A stretch of DNA of 64,000 nucleotides from JALEFZ01 sp039820545 (GTDB lineage: Bacteria; Bacteroidota; Bacteroidia; J057): NCBI GenBank assembly GCA_039820545.1, contig JBCBPW010000010.1, forward strand, positions 1 through 64,000, written 5' to 3'. The translations under genes were made by a program, and so were the position numbers. The notes under the pieces are model-generated. The model was not told the origin of the DNA. It made no database searches and was given only the letters and a program-made list of their open reading frames with translations. How positions within the stretch are numbered: position 1 is the stretch's first letter; the number at the start of each line of letters is the position of its first letter. Shown in pieces: positions 25,565 to 35,601 of this stretch.

Positions 25565-28500
25565 ATGAGATCCCTCCTCCTATTGATTTTCTGCCTGTCG
25601 GGCTATCTTTCTGCACAGGTAAGCGGCATATTCCCCATTCGCAGTCCCTATTCCTACAAATACAAACTCAGCACGAGCCAAGCAGAGCAGTTTCTTCGCT
25701 ATCAGGAACCTGTTCGACTAGCGGATCTCGATGCCCCACTTGACTCGACTCAGACGCGCTTTGATACGGAGAAATGGGAACCTGGCTACTATTTCATCGT
25801 GCATAGCAGGCAAAATCAAGAGCAATACGAGCTAGTATCCCTCTATCGCTGGCAGGCGTGGATCGTGAACAATGAGCGCGACCTCATGGTGACGATCTTA
25901 GACAGTTTGGGTCTTCCCATTGTGGATGCAGAGGTAGAGATCGCCAAAAAACATATCCCCTTTGATACACTGACTCAGACCTATCGACTGCCAAAGACGG
26001 TCAAGGAAGGTTTGCTCAAAATCACCTATTTGGGCCACACGGACTTCTATCAAGTAGAGGGACAAAATACAACTCCTAAAATCCTTCAGTTAGGAAAAAG
26101 AATCGCCTATATTCCTCCCATTCGTTGGGTGTGGCGAATTCCCTACAGATTTGTAAGAGATAACATAAAAGCGATTAAGTACAGGATATGGCCAGATTAT
26201 ATATTTACCCTCGGGTATCCCGTAAGAAGAATCTTTAATCCTAAAGGTTACGGTAAGCATCGTAATGAGACAAACTCCTACCTCGCTATGGACAAACCCA
26301 GATATCGTCCAGGTGACTCTGTCCGCATCAAAGCCATTGTCCTGGGATACAAGCAAAAGATACTCAACAAACAACTTGAACTTTGGATTGTACCTATCAA
26401 TCGATACACAACGGATGAGAAATCCTTCAAAGTACATACACTCACCCCCTACCGTTCCAGCACATATGCCTATTCCTTTGCTTTGCATGACTCGATGAAC
26501 CTAATCCTAGGAAAAACATATAGGTTCGAGTTGAGGGAAATAGGAGGAGCTGTAAAAATAGGTGCTAACTTTTGGTACGAGGATTATGAATTGAATGGAA
26601 TAGAAGCTTCGCTCCATCTCTCTAAGGATCGTCAGTATAAGGGGAAGAAATTTGAAGTGAAAGCTAGACTATTTGATAGCAATAATCTGGAGGTACCTGG
26701 AGCTTCTGTCACTTTGGAGCTTCTATCTGATTACATGAATCAACTTTACACACCATCAATTTTTATTCCGAATAAATTATGGGAACACAAGCAAATATTG
26801 GATCCACTTGGTCCGACTCACATCGTCATCCCCGATTCTATTTTTCCACTCGTTGATCTTGGGTATAGGATTCAGGCTACTTTCGAAACTGTAGATGGAA
26901 AGTCTTTTACCCAAAAGGCTAGCGCATTTTATTATCATGACCCTTGCCAGATCATCTTTCAGGAAAAGCGGGACCAAATCACCATAGAGGCGGCAGACCT
27001 AGACGCCTGCCCGCTAGAAGACTCCCTAGCCCAAGTCCTCATGCGGAACGATCAGCAAATCCTCTTTGATCAGTCCCTCTCCCTCCCTACTGCTCTCCCT
27101 CTCAACCCAATGGCAGCAAAATATGAAATGCGATGGGGAGAATATACCGAAACGTATGAGCCCCAGGTAGATCTACTAGAAGTGGGGGGAGAACGAACGA
27201 AAGATTCGCTTTTCATCCAAATCTCCAACCCACAAGAACTTTCTGTTTGGTACCAACTATGGGAAGGGAAGAAAAAGGCCATTCTCCGAGGTAGCGAACG
27301 TACACTCTTTTTGCGTATCAAAGCGAGAAAAGACAGGCCTTATTTCCTGACTGTGAGCCATATGTGGAAGGGAGAGCTAAAAACCCAAAACTATCTTTTC
27401 CATTTAACCCCACACAAACTACAGGTTGAATTAGAGGCTCCAGAGAAGGTATATCCAGGACAAAATATTCCGTTGACCATCAGCGTCAAAGACTACCAGG
27501 GTGTCCCCGTTCAGGGCGCTGATGTGCTGGCATATGCGTTTACCAGCAAATTCTATAGATACCCTTCGCTTGAAATCCCCCATGCTGCTGATCCTATCCC
27601 CACTAAGTCTCCGTACAACTCCTTCGAAAAGACCCAACTTCGGAAAACGCAAACATACGCTTTAGATTTTCCTTTTTGGCAGCAAGCATTCACTCTCGAC
27701 AAGGATACTGCTTATCAGCTGTTATATCCTGGTAAGGAGCCTTGTCATGTCTATTTTCCTTCGATACATGAGAAAACTCAATTCACCCCTGTAGTTGTTG
27801 AGCAAGGAAAGCCCGTACCCATCATGGTTGCCTACTTGGACCGCAACCCCACGCACGTAGCAGGAGTCATACAGCCTTATCCTTATACCATCTTCGCTGA
27901 TAGCGGTTGGCACGATCTCATGATCAAGACCCACGACCGTATCCTCCAGATAGACTCCGTTTATTTTGCCTCTGGCAAACAGACGGTGATCTCGATAGAT
28001 CAAGCGCAATGTAATTGCAGTCAAAATGTGGAAAAGGATGTTTTAGGCGATCAAGAGCTCAGGCGCCTGAGTCAGTCCTTGATCAAGATTGAACATGGCT
28101 ATCCTCAAACTAGCCCCGCTTATATCCAGCAAGGTGACAGAGTACATTTGCTGGGGTATCTTACAAGAAGAGACTACAGTTCCTATAAGCCCAACATGTA
28201 CATTGGTCCGCTTACATCAGATAGTGTACATTTTGAAGCGCTGGGAAAATTTAAACTCTCCTTCTCCTATCAATATGGCTATACACATACATTCTTCCCT
28301 CAAATGCTCATGGTAAAAGCCGATCCCTGGGATTTGGATGAGCTCCGCATGCAGATCCTTCAAACACGATTTACTTCCTCAGAATTAACCACGCTTGTCC
28401 AGCCTGCCATTAGTCCTTATGATTTGAAAAAAAACTACGCAGAAGCGATCCAAACCTCTGTTGACCAAGTCACCAAATATAAGCATCCGCAGGCTACTCG

Positions 28501-31432
28501 TTCAGGTTATGGCATGATGCTCATTTCGCCACTCTATCCCAAGCCCGATATTCTTTTGCTATTTCGCCATAGCGACACCAGCTTTTTAAGGGTTTACCCT
28601 GGACGTACGCAGGTCTTTCATCAGCTCCCACCCGACAATTACTACCTACAGGCATGGTACAGTGACAGTCAGTATGTCTTAATAGATTCGCTGGATATCC
28701 CCCCAAATGGAAGGACTTACTTCCAATGGGATAGTCTTCCGATTCAACAAGCAGACAGTCTGATGAAACAGCTGTATCAGCTTGCCACAGCGAAGTGGGA
28801 GGATGAACTAGCAGCTGACAGTCAGAAAAGAAAAATCAAGCAGATTGAACAGGTCAAACGCCCAGTTCTCGACGGTCCGCTCATACAGATCACAGGACAA
28901 GTGGTAGACCTAGAGACAGGAGAGCCGATAGAGGGTGTTGCAGTAGTAATCAAGGGAAGTAATGTGGGAATGTTTACCGATGCCAAGGGATATTTTAACT
29001 TAGAAGCTCCCCACAATGCCCTTCTCTATTTCGGATTCATCGGTAAAATAGCCGATGAACAACCCGCCTATAAATTTTCTGGCTTCAATACCCAACCACA
29101 GATTGTGTATATGGAAGAGGCCTCTATGCTTCTAAGTGAGGGAGTAGAGGTAATTGGGGATCGTTTAAACCGAGTTTACAGTGGAATTGATATAACTCAT
29201 GCGCCCAACCCACTATTCGAATTTGATATAATAACTGTAGATGAATGGGCTAGGCAATTGACTGCTTCCATGAACATCCACGGGGTGAAAGAAAGCGCTG
29301 TCAAGTATTACATAGACGGGATTAAAGTAAGGGGAAATCAGGCACTTCCTGTGCAGTCGATTGTCAACAGTCAACTTATTTCAGATGAGATAGACCCCAA
29401 CCTGACCGTTTGGATTACCACCGACGGTAGTGTGGAATTACCCGATGGACCTCGTTTTAAGGCCAAGGGCGATCAGGAGATTCCGCGACAAGACCTCTTA
29501 GATGAGCCAGCGGCTCTGCGTACCCACTTTGACGATGTGGCGTATTGGCGTCCAAGCTTGATGACCGACCAAAATGGAGAGGCTACTTTTTTCGCGACCC
29601 TACCCGATGACATCACACAATGGCGGCATAGGGCCCTCGTGTACGACTTTGCAGGAAAAAGTGGGGGACAAGCGACGGCATTTAGTCGAAGTTATAAGTC
29701 GCTGATGGCCCAGCTTTCGCTACCACGCTTCTTAGTAGAAGGCGACCAGACGACGGCCTTTGGGCGAGCAGAAAACCTGCTGGGAGACAGCTTGAATGTG
29801 CGCCTTTCTTTTGCCTCGAAGTCCCAAAATTATAGCAGTCAGGATGTTCTCCTAAGTCGATATCAGATCGATACCCTACAGTTTCAAGCACCCGCTACGC
29901 AAGATTCGCTTGCCTTGACTTTTCGCTTGGATGTGGCGGAGAATGAATATTATGACGGAGAAACGAGGCGCATTCCTTTGTTCCAAAAGGGAGATAAACA
30001 AGTCGAGGGTCAATACAAGATGTTGAACAGAGGGGAAAGCATGGAATTGCATGCTTCAGACCAATATCCTGTCCAGGTGGTGGCCCATGCCAACAAGCTG
30101 GAAATATGCCTCAAAGAAATCGACCGTGTGCAAGCCTACCGCTATGACTGCAACGAACAGCTCGCCTCCAAGCTCAAGACTTTGCTCATGGCACAGCGCA
30201 TTCACCAGCAGCTTCAACGTCCCTTCCGACAAAAAAAGCGGGTGAGAGAGCTGATCAAAAAGCTGGAAAAAAGTCACAACGAATCCTTTCTCTGGGGATG
30301 GTGGGCTGGCAATACGACTACCCCATGGATCAATCAGCATGTGATAGAAGCGCTCCTTCAGGCAGAAGAAATGGGGTATTCCATCTTACTCAGCAAAAAT
30401 CTCATCCAGCGAGAAATCATCTTCCAGTTGAGTCATCGTACGCTTCCTGCTCGTGTACAGGTTCCCTTTTTGGAGACGCTGGAAAACATGGGGGCCGATT
30501 TTCCTTTTGAAGACTTCATTCCTAAAGTCGAAGCAGATACCCTACTCAACCCTGTGGACAAGCTCCGCCTTATTCGCCTCCGCCAAAAATTAGATATGGA
30601 TCCCCCCTTGGATACCCTCTGGAAATACCAGGAAGAGACAAGTCTAGACGGAATATATTGGAAGGGCAGTGGAAGGAAGCTTCGCTATCAGACGATTCCT
30701 GCGACGCTGGCAGCTTATCAGATCCTCGCCGATATGGAGGGGCAGGAAGCCAAACTAGACAAGATGGAAGCTTGGCTCCTCAAGCAGCGCAAACCTACTG
30801 GCTGGAACAACACCTACTATACCAGTCAGATTCTAGAAACGATCCTCGGTCGTTTGTTGGACGGTGGATCTGAGCTTGAAGCCCCTCAACTTTTGGCCTA
30901 TACCTCTACGGGTGTGGATACGATCCATGTATTTCCATACGAAAGTACTTTCCCTCCTGGCCAATTGCAGCAACTCGTTCACCAAGGACAAACGCCTATT
31001 TACACTACCGCTTTTCAGACACGTTGGGATACCTTGCCTCAAGTCGCCGATAGCCTTTTCGTCCTTCAGTCTTACTGGATCCATGAAAAAGATACCCTCA
31101 CGAAGCTAGAAGCAGGGCAAAAAATCAAGCTTTCCGTCCAAGTAGAGGTAAAAAAGGATGCTGAATATGTCTTATTGGAAATACCCATACCCGCAGGCTG
31201 TAGCTATTCAGAGCATGGACTGGGCAGAGGGTCCCATGAAGCATATCGCGAGCAAAAACGTGACCGTGTCGGCATATGCTTCAAACGATTGCCCCAAGGA
31301 ACCTATACGTATGATGTCTTTCTGCAAGCGAGATTTCCAGGTACCTACACCCTCAACCCTCCCAAAATGGAACTGATGTATTTTCCAACTAAAAATGGGA
31401 GAGGAGAAATGGAAAGATTGGACATTAAATGA
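25565..31432 (+). CDS. Alpha-2-macroglobulin-like protein with an embedded carboxypeptidase-regulatory/plug-like module
   Basis: 1955 residues with a Sec signal ending YLSAQ. N-terminal macroglobulin-type domains include the MG2 segment YLAMDKPRYRPGDSVRIKA and VPGASVTLELL. Residues about 1115-1190 hold a CarboxypepD_reg domain (ITGQVVDLETGEPIEGV). A segment resembling a TonB-receptor plug follows (KYYIDGIKVRGNQALP). Next come the A2M domain (VAYWRPSLMTDQNGEATFF) and a helical thioester domain with the CxEQ motif CNEQ at 1529-1532. The C-terminus is a receptor-binding-like beta domain. Bacterial A2Ms trap attacking proteases through the thioester, and the intact CxEQ suggests that chemistry here. 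The gene stands alone. Confidence 0.8.
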   Translation: MRSLLLLIFCLSGYLSAQVSGIFPIRSPYSYKYKLSTSQAEQFLRYQEPVRLADLDAPLDSTQTRFDTEKWEPGYYFIVHSRQNQEQYELVSLYRWQAWIVNNERDLMVTILDSLGLPIVDAEVEIAKKHIPFDTLTQTYRLPKTVKEGLLKITYLGHTDFYQVEGQNTTPKILQLGKRIAYIPPIRWVWRIPYRFVRDNIKAIKYRIWPDYIFTLGYPVRRIFNPKGYGKHRNETNSYLAMDKPRYRPGDSVRIKAIVLGYKQKILNKQLELWIVPINRYTTDEKSFKVHTLTPYRSSTYAYSFALHDSMNLILGKTYRFELREIGGAVKIGANFWYEDYELNGIEASLHLSKDRQYKGKKFEVKARLFDSNNLEVPGASVTLELLSDYMNQLYTPSIFIPNKLWEHKQILDPLGPTHIVIPDSIFPLVDLGYRIQATFETVDGKSFTQKASAFYYHDPCQIIFQEKRDQITIEAADLDACPLEDSLAQVLMRNDQQILFDQSLSLPTALPLNPMAAKYEMRWGEYTETYEPQVDLLEVGGERTKDSLFIQISNPQELSVWYQLWEGKKKAILRGSERTLFLRIKARKDRPYFLTVSHMWKGELKTQNYLFHLTPHKLQVELEAPEKVYPGQNIPLTISVKDYQGVPVQGADVLAYAFTSKFYRYPSLEIPHAADPIPTKSPYNSFEKTQLRKTQTYALDFPFWQQAFTLDKDTAYQLLYPGKEPCHVYFPSIHEKTQFTPVVVEQGKPVPIMVAYLDRNPTHVAGVIQPYPYTIFADSGWHDLMIKTHDRILQIDSVYFASGKQTVISIDQAQCNCSQNVEKDVLGDQELRRLSQSLIKIEHGYPQTSPAYIQQGDRVHLLGYLTRRDYSSYKPNMYIGPLTSDSVHFEALGKFKLSFSYQYGYTHTFFPQMLMVKADPWDLDELRMQILQTRFTSSELTTLVQPAISPYDLKKNYAEAIQTSVDQVTKYKHPQATRSGYGMMLISPLYPKPDILLLFRHSDTSFLRVYPGRTQVFHQLPPDNYYLQAWYSDSQYVLIDSLDIPPNGRTYFQWDSLPIQQADSLMKQLYQLATAKWEDELAADSQKRKIKQIEQVKRPVLDGPLIQITGQVVDLETGEPIEGVAVVIKGSNVGMFTDAKGYFNLEAPHNALLYFGFIGKIADEQPAYKFSGFNTQPQIVYMEEASMLLSEGVEVIGDRLNRVYSGIDITHAPNPLFEFDIITVDEWARQLTASMNIHGVKESAVKYYIDGIKVRGNQALPVQSIVNSQLISDEIDPNLTVWITTDGSVELPDGPRFKAKGDQEIPRQDLLDEPAALRTHFDDVAYWRPSLMTDQNGEATFFATLPDDITQWRHRALVYDFAGKSGGQATAFSRSYKSLMAQLSLPRFLVEGDQTTAFGRAENLLGDSLNVRLSFASKSQNYSSQDVLLSRYQIDTLQFQAPATQDSLALTFRLDVAENEYYDGETRRIPLFQKGDKQVEGQYKMLNRGESMELHASDQYPVQVVAHANKLEICLKEIDRVQAYRYDCNEQLASKLKTLLMAQRIHQQLQRPFRQKKRVRELIKKLEKSHNESFLWGWWAGNTTTPWINQHVIEALLQAEEMGYSILLSKNLIQREIIFQLSHRTLPARVQVPFLETLENMGADFPFEDFIPKVEADTLLNPVDKLRLIRLRQKLDMDPPLDTLWKYQEETSLDGIYWKGSGRKLRYQTIPATLAAYQILADMEGQEAKLDKMEAWLLKQRKPTGWNNTYYTSQILETILGRLLDGGSELEAPQLLAYTSTGVDTIHVFPYESTFPPGQLQQLVHQGQTPIYTTAFQTRWDTLPQVADSLFVLQSYWIHEKDTLTKLEAGQKIKLSVQVEVKKDAEYVLLEIPIPAGCSYSEHGLGRGSHEAYREQKRDRVGICFKRLPQGTYTYDVFLQARFPGTYTLNPPKMELMYFPTKNGRGEMERLDIK

Positions 31433-31452
31433 GGATGCATTTTGTATGAGAA

Positions 31453-31509
31453 ATAGGGATGGTAACCGATGATTTCATTGATATTTGACTCATATGCCAC
31501 CATCCCTAT
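31453..31509. terminator. Inverted repeat between convergent genes
   Basis: ATAGGGATGGT at 31453-31463 pairs perfectly with ACCATCCCTAT at 31499-31509 (11 bp, 35-nt loop). It lies between two convergent stop codons. There is no clear T-run, so termination by this structure is only likely. Confidence 0.4.
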
Positions 31510-31534
31510 ATCCATTTCTTCTCTAGCGGGTACA

Positions 31535-33964
31535 TTATCTCACCTGAATCTTCTGCACGACCTCTCCTTCTTCTGTCCGTACGCGCAGCAGATATAAACC
31601 AGAGATCGTGGGGAGATCTGCAATATGCGTTTGCATAGCCATCCCTGCCTCTTGTAAGAGCAAGCGTCCCTGGATATCCCGCAACTCCCATGCATAGGCT
31701 TGATACTTGTCAAAATCAATGTGAAGCACATCTGAGGCAGGGTTAGGATAGATCCTAATGGCAAGATCAGCAGGCAGCTGAATACCCGTACTTACCTCCG
31801 GCTCAAATACAACGACTTGAGCTGCCCGCGTACCCAATGGCTGAGGATTCCCTTCACTATCCACCCTCAGTATATTGGAAATCTCAAGGGTCAGCACTTC
31901 TGAAAGCGGCGTTTTGGCAGTCAGATCGTCTACCATGATGATCGTCGCATGAGCGATGACACCAAAACCGCTTACGGGATTAAGATCATTGCGCGTAAAG
32001 GCGAAGTCTGTCTGAGTAGCATTCACAAGATTTTTAGAGAAGGTGATGAGATCGTTTCCGCGCTCCCCAATCCATGAACTATCATAGCTCACCCTGAGAG
32101 AAGTCAGGTCTACTAGAGAAGTATCAAAGTTCATGGAGAAAGCCACTCCATAAAAATTATTGATAGGCAGGGTGTCTTCTCCCAAATTAATATCAAACGC
32201 CAGCGTATCTCCGACTTGTACACTATCATTGAGAAAAGAGGTAAAAATATTAGGGCCAGAGCTTGCCGACTGAGAAGGGCGGTTGTGCATAAGGCCATAG
32301 TTTTGGAAGACGGCCAATGTATCATCGAAGTTGATGATGCCGTTTCCGTCGGTATCCGAATGATGATAATTGACGCCTGAAGGGAGGCTCTGGGTCCAAT
32401 CGGGAGCGGCTTGGGCGATCCAATTCAGACTAGCGTTGGGACGGAGGGGACCTGTAGCACCAGCGGTTTGTCCTAGCGTCAGGATGTCGAAGTTGTTGGC
32501 GATGCCGTCGTCATTGGCATCTCCTGGCCAGACACTGTCGGGGATGACGACGATGGGAGGGGGAGGAAAAGTAGTATCTGTGAGGGAAAGCAAAAAGGCG
32601 TCAAAACCCGTCTGACTCGGAAATGTCCCAACATCAAACTTGATCTCAGGACTAAAGTGTCCCGAAGCACATACGAGATCATTGGAATTGTCAGCCAGGT
32701 ACACACCTGCGTTGACAATGGTCGGATTGATGGGCATATCATAGAACCAGATCGCATCACCCGCGCTGTCACATCTGGCAATGTATCCATTTCCCTCAAA
32801 AGGAAAATTAAGGGTAGAATCACAAAATAGGACAGAGTCTTGATAGGTAATGCCACTCACGTATATCTGATCTTCGGAGATCACTGTCAGCGATTGTGGG
32901 AGTCGCGGCGCACTCTTAAGCCATAGGCCATTGCCTGCACTATCGACTCGAATCAAGAAAGTCAGGTTGTCAAATTGCCCTTGGGTAGACAGGCCCGCAA
33001 AGGTAAAATTGTTGCTGGCATATCCTGTAATATAGGTATCTCCGCTCGGACTCACCCCGATGTCTTCGGCCCGCTCAAGACCTGTCCCGACTGTGGTTTG
33101 GGACCATTCGAAGTTGCCAAACTCGTCAAAAGAATTTAGGCAAAAGTCAAAACTATCTACAGGACTGTATTGAAGTGTATCTCCATCGAGGTACATCAGA
33201 TCCGTATATTCGATGGCCAATCGTAGACCACCTGTAGGGCTTGCCTCCAAGGCATCCACTGCTAGTGCTGCGCCTCCTGGTCCATTGGCGATAGAGTGGA
33301 TTGTCTTGACCCACTGAACTGTCCCATTGGAAGCGATCCTAGAGACAAACATATCTCTCGTAAAGGCACCTCCTGCTGAGTCAGGCAGGGAAAAAGTCCC
33401 CAGTGTGGAAGCAGCATAGTACACACCTGCTGCATATACTTCTCCATTGGGACCAACGGAAAGATCCATCGTATTCGTGACAAAAGGCACCTCTCGTATC
33501 CATTGCAAAAAGCCATTTCCATTGTATTTGATGATGAACCCCTTGGAGTTCATCGTCGCAGGTGTAATGGTAGGACCACCAGGGGAAAACGAAACTGTAG
33601 TACTGGTGGCGCCCATGACGTAGACATTCCCTACATCATCCGCTGCAATTTTACGGATGACGCTGTATCCGTCATTGACTGTTTTACTCCAAAGCAACTG
33701 ACCATCTGAATCTGTCTTCATCAGAAAAGAAAATTGTCCAGTTCCTGATATAGAATAAGGGCTAGGGGCATTATTAAAATTGACCGCAGTGGCATTGGTA
33801 CGACCGACTGCATATATCTCATTATTTCCCCCTCCCGCTACTTCTATTTGATCTATATACTCGCTACCACCGCCGTTGCCGATGATGGCCCAGTTGCCCT
33901 GCTGAGCAGAAAGCGTCAAACTCAATAAAATGAGAAAGGAGAAATACACACATAGTCTTTTCAT
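31535..33964 (-). CDS. T9SS-secreted protein with a dockerin-like pair and a cohesin-like domain
   Basis: 809 residues with a Sec signal ending LTLSAQ. The first 480 residues are repeated beta blades of SBBP type (IYAVGRTNAT, VYVMGATSTT, VYAAGVYYA, TYITGYASN). Next come two calcium-loop motifs typical of dockerin type I (WPGDANDDGIANNFDILTLG and HSDTDGNGIINFDDTLAVF). A cohesin-like beta domain follows (VQVGDTLAFDINLG, VAFSMNFDTSLVD). The end is a T9SS sorting domain (IRIYPNPASDVLHIDF, ending KIQVR). It should be displayed or released at the cell surface. Dockerin and cohesin-like parts in one chain could mediate self-assembly or binding to other surface proteins, which is inference. Confidence 0.8.
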   Translation of the reverse strand: MKRLCVYFSFLILLSLTLSAQQGNWAIIGNGGGSEYIDQIEVAGGGNNEIYAVGRTNATAVNFNNAPSPYSISGTGQFSFLMKTDSDGQLLWSKTVNDGYSVIRKIAADDVGNVYVMGATSTTVSFSPGGPTITPATMNSKGFIIKYNGNGFLQWIREVPFVTNTMDLSVGPNGEVYAAGVYYAASTLGTFSLPDSAGGAFTRDMFVSRIASNGTVQWVKTIHSIANGPGGAALAVDALEASPTGGLRLAIEYTDLMYLDGDTLQYSPVDSFDFCLNSFDEFGNFEWSQTTVGTGLERAEDIGVSPSGDTYITGYASNNFTFAGLSTQGQFDNLTFLIRVDSAGNGLWLKSAPRLPQSLTVISEDQIYVSGITYQDSVLFCDSTLNFPFEGNGYIARCDSAGDAIWFYDMPINPTIVNAGVYLADNSNDLVCASGHFSPEIKFDVGTFPSQTGFDAFLLSLTDTTFPPPPIVVIPDSVWPGDANDDGIANNFDILTLGQTAGATGPLRPNASLNWIAQAAPDWTQSLPSGVNYHHSDTDGNGIINFDDTLAVFQNYGLMHNRPSQSASSGPNIFTSFLNDSVQVGDTLAFDINLGEDTLPINNFYGVAFSMNFDTSLVDLTSLRVSYDSSWIGERGNDLITFSKNLVNATQTDFAFTRNDLNPVSGFGVIAHATIIMVDDLTAKTPLSEVLTLEISNILRVDSEGNPQPLGTRAAQVVVFEPEVSTGIQLPADLAIRIYPNPASDVLHIDFDKYQAYAWELRDIQGRLLLQEAGMAMQTHIADLPTISGLYLLRVRTEEGEVVQKIQVR

Positions 33965-34158
33965 AGCAATTTCCTTATGAAGATGATTTCCATCCCTACT
34001 GTGCCATACAGTCTAAATAAATGGCTGAATCAGGGGTATGAAAACAATTTCCATACTTACTCACATCTAGAGAAATACATTTTTTACAATTTTTATTTAT
34101 ATTTATTTTATTAAATACCTATATATCAATGTTATAAGTTCAATTTTTTATTTTCACA

Positions 34159-35598
34159 GTGCAAAAACTCTATCGACTACTTTCCACATTTTCTCCACTT
34201 GAGCTTACGAGGTTTCATAAGTATTTGGCCTCCCCCTATCTCAATCCCGATCCTCGGTTGGAAAAGTTACTTTCCATCCTCTTTCCTCAACATATCCTAG
34301 AGCGAAAAAGCAGAGAGGCACTATTTGCCTACCTGTTTCCCGATCTTCCTTTCGATTATCATCGCATCAGCAACCTCATCTCGCAGTTAAATGCACATAT
34401 CCAACGGTTTTGGTTGTTGGAGAATCAAACAAAGATGGGCATGGAGCAGCAGATTCATCTCATGACAATATTGAGAGAAAGAGGCTTGTCCAAAGACTAC
34501 GAGCAGTTGAGGAATAAAGTCGAGAAACAGTCCCTTTTTTTTGAGATGGCCCATGAACAATCCTATTATCTAAGCCAGGCATTCGAAGTAGAAAAAGATG
34601 TCTTTAGGATCGCCTTAGGGGAACGTAGGCAGACGGATCACCTCCAGAAACAGTTAGATGCATTAGAAAAATACTTCATGCTCTCAGCCTTGAAGACCCT
34701 GTGCAAATTGGTGAATCGGCAGCGCATTGTACAAGTAGAAGGTAGCTCTCTCCAGGTACAACGTATGTTGGATTACGTTCAGGTACAGCGTTCTTTTTTT
34801 GAGGAAGAGGTACCGATTCATTTGTATGGACTTGTTCTTCAGATGCTGCTTCATCCTACAGAAATCCATTATTACTCCACCTTCAAGCATACCCTCGAAG
34901 CACATCGCGCACAACTCCCATTCGTGGAGCAAAAGACACTCTATCAATATGCGCGCAACTACTGCATACAGATGAGCAATCGGGGAGAGGTGGCTTTTCT
35001 CAGGGAGTTGTTCCAACTATACCAAATCATGGTGGAAGAAAAGCTCATTTTTTACCAGGGTTACATCGTCCACACGGATGTCAAAAATATGGTCTCCTTG
35101 GGGATTCGATTGGGAGAATACGATTGGACTCAGGCTTTTCTCGACCAGATCGCGGATCAAATTACCCCTGCCTATCGCAGAGATGCCATCCATTTCAATG
35201 GGGCACAGCTTGCGTATGCACAAGGAAAATTCAGCCGTGCCTTACAACAGTTGAGGGAGGTGAATCTGGACGAGTCTTTTTACCATTTGGGGGCCAAAAC
35301 ACTTTGGCTGAAGATCTATTTTGATCAGAGGGATGGAGATGCCTTTTTCGCGCATGTCCACAGCTTCCAGACATGGCTCCGCCGCAATAAGACGATTTCT
35401 ATCCCTCAGCGGGAAGGGCATCTCGCTTGGATCAGTCTGACGATCCGACTTTTTGAGTTGCATCAAGTGGGGCATCTCTCCACATCACGGGAAAAAATCC
35501 AGCATGATCTTACCAAAATTCAGGAGGACCTCATGCGTTTTCAACCTTTGAGCCAAAAGGGATGGCTAGAGGAGAAAGTAGCTGAGATCCGACCCTAA
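34159..35598 (+). CDS. Helical repeat protein of unknown function
   Basis: 479 residues, apparently cytoplasmic, with no signal or TM. The sequence is almost all alpha helix with TPR-like spacing (FSPLELTRFHKYLASPYLN, FHKY and YLNPDP near the start). It begins with GTG at 34159, since no ATG precedes it in frame after the last stop. The N-terminal motif 'FSPLELTRFxKYLxSPYxN' reads like a conserved N-terminal signature, but I do not know a named family. The gene is convergent with the histidine kinase, with only 3 nt between the stops, so transcripts of the two must overlap. An AT-rich divergent promoter region precedes it. Confidence 0.65.
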   Translation: MQKLYRLLSTFSPLELTRFHKYLASPYLNPDPRLEKLLSILFPQHILERKSREALFAYLFPDLPFDYHRISNLISQLNAHIQRFWLLENQTKMGMEQQIHLMTILRERGLSKDYEQLRNKVEKQSLFFEMAHEQSYYLSQAFEVEKDVFRIALGERRQTDHLQKQLDALEKYFMLSALKTLCKLVNRQRIVQVEGSSLQVQRMLDYVQVQRSFFEEEVPIHLYGLVLQMLLHPTEIHYYSTFKHTLEAHRAQLPFVEQKTLYQYARNYCIQMSNRGEVAFLRELFQLYQIMVEEKLIFYQGYIVHTDVKNMVSLGIRLGEYDWTQAFLDQIADQITPAYRRDAIHFNGAQLAYAQGKFSRALQQLREVNLDESFYHLGAKTLWLKIYFDQRDGDAFFAHVHSFQTWLRRNKTISIPQREGHLAWISLTIRLFELHQVGHLSTSREKIQHDLTKIQEDLMRFQPLSQKGWLEEKVAEIRP

Positions 35599-35601
35599 GC
35601 T

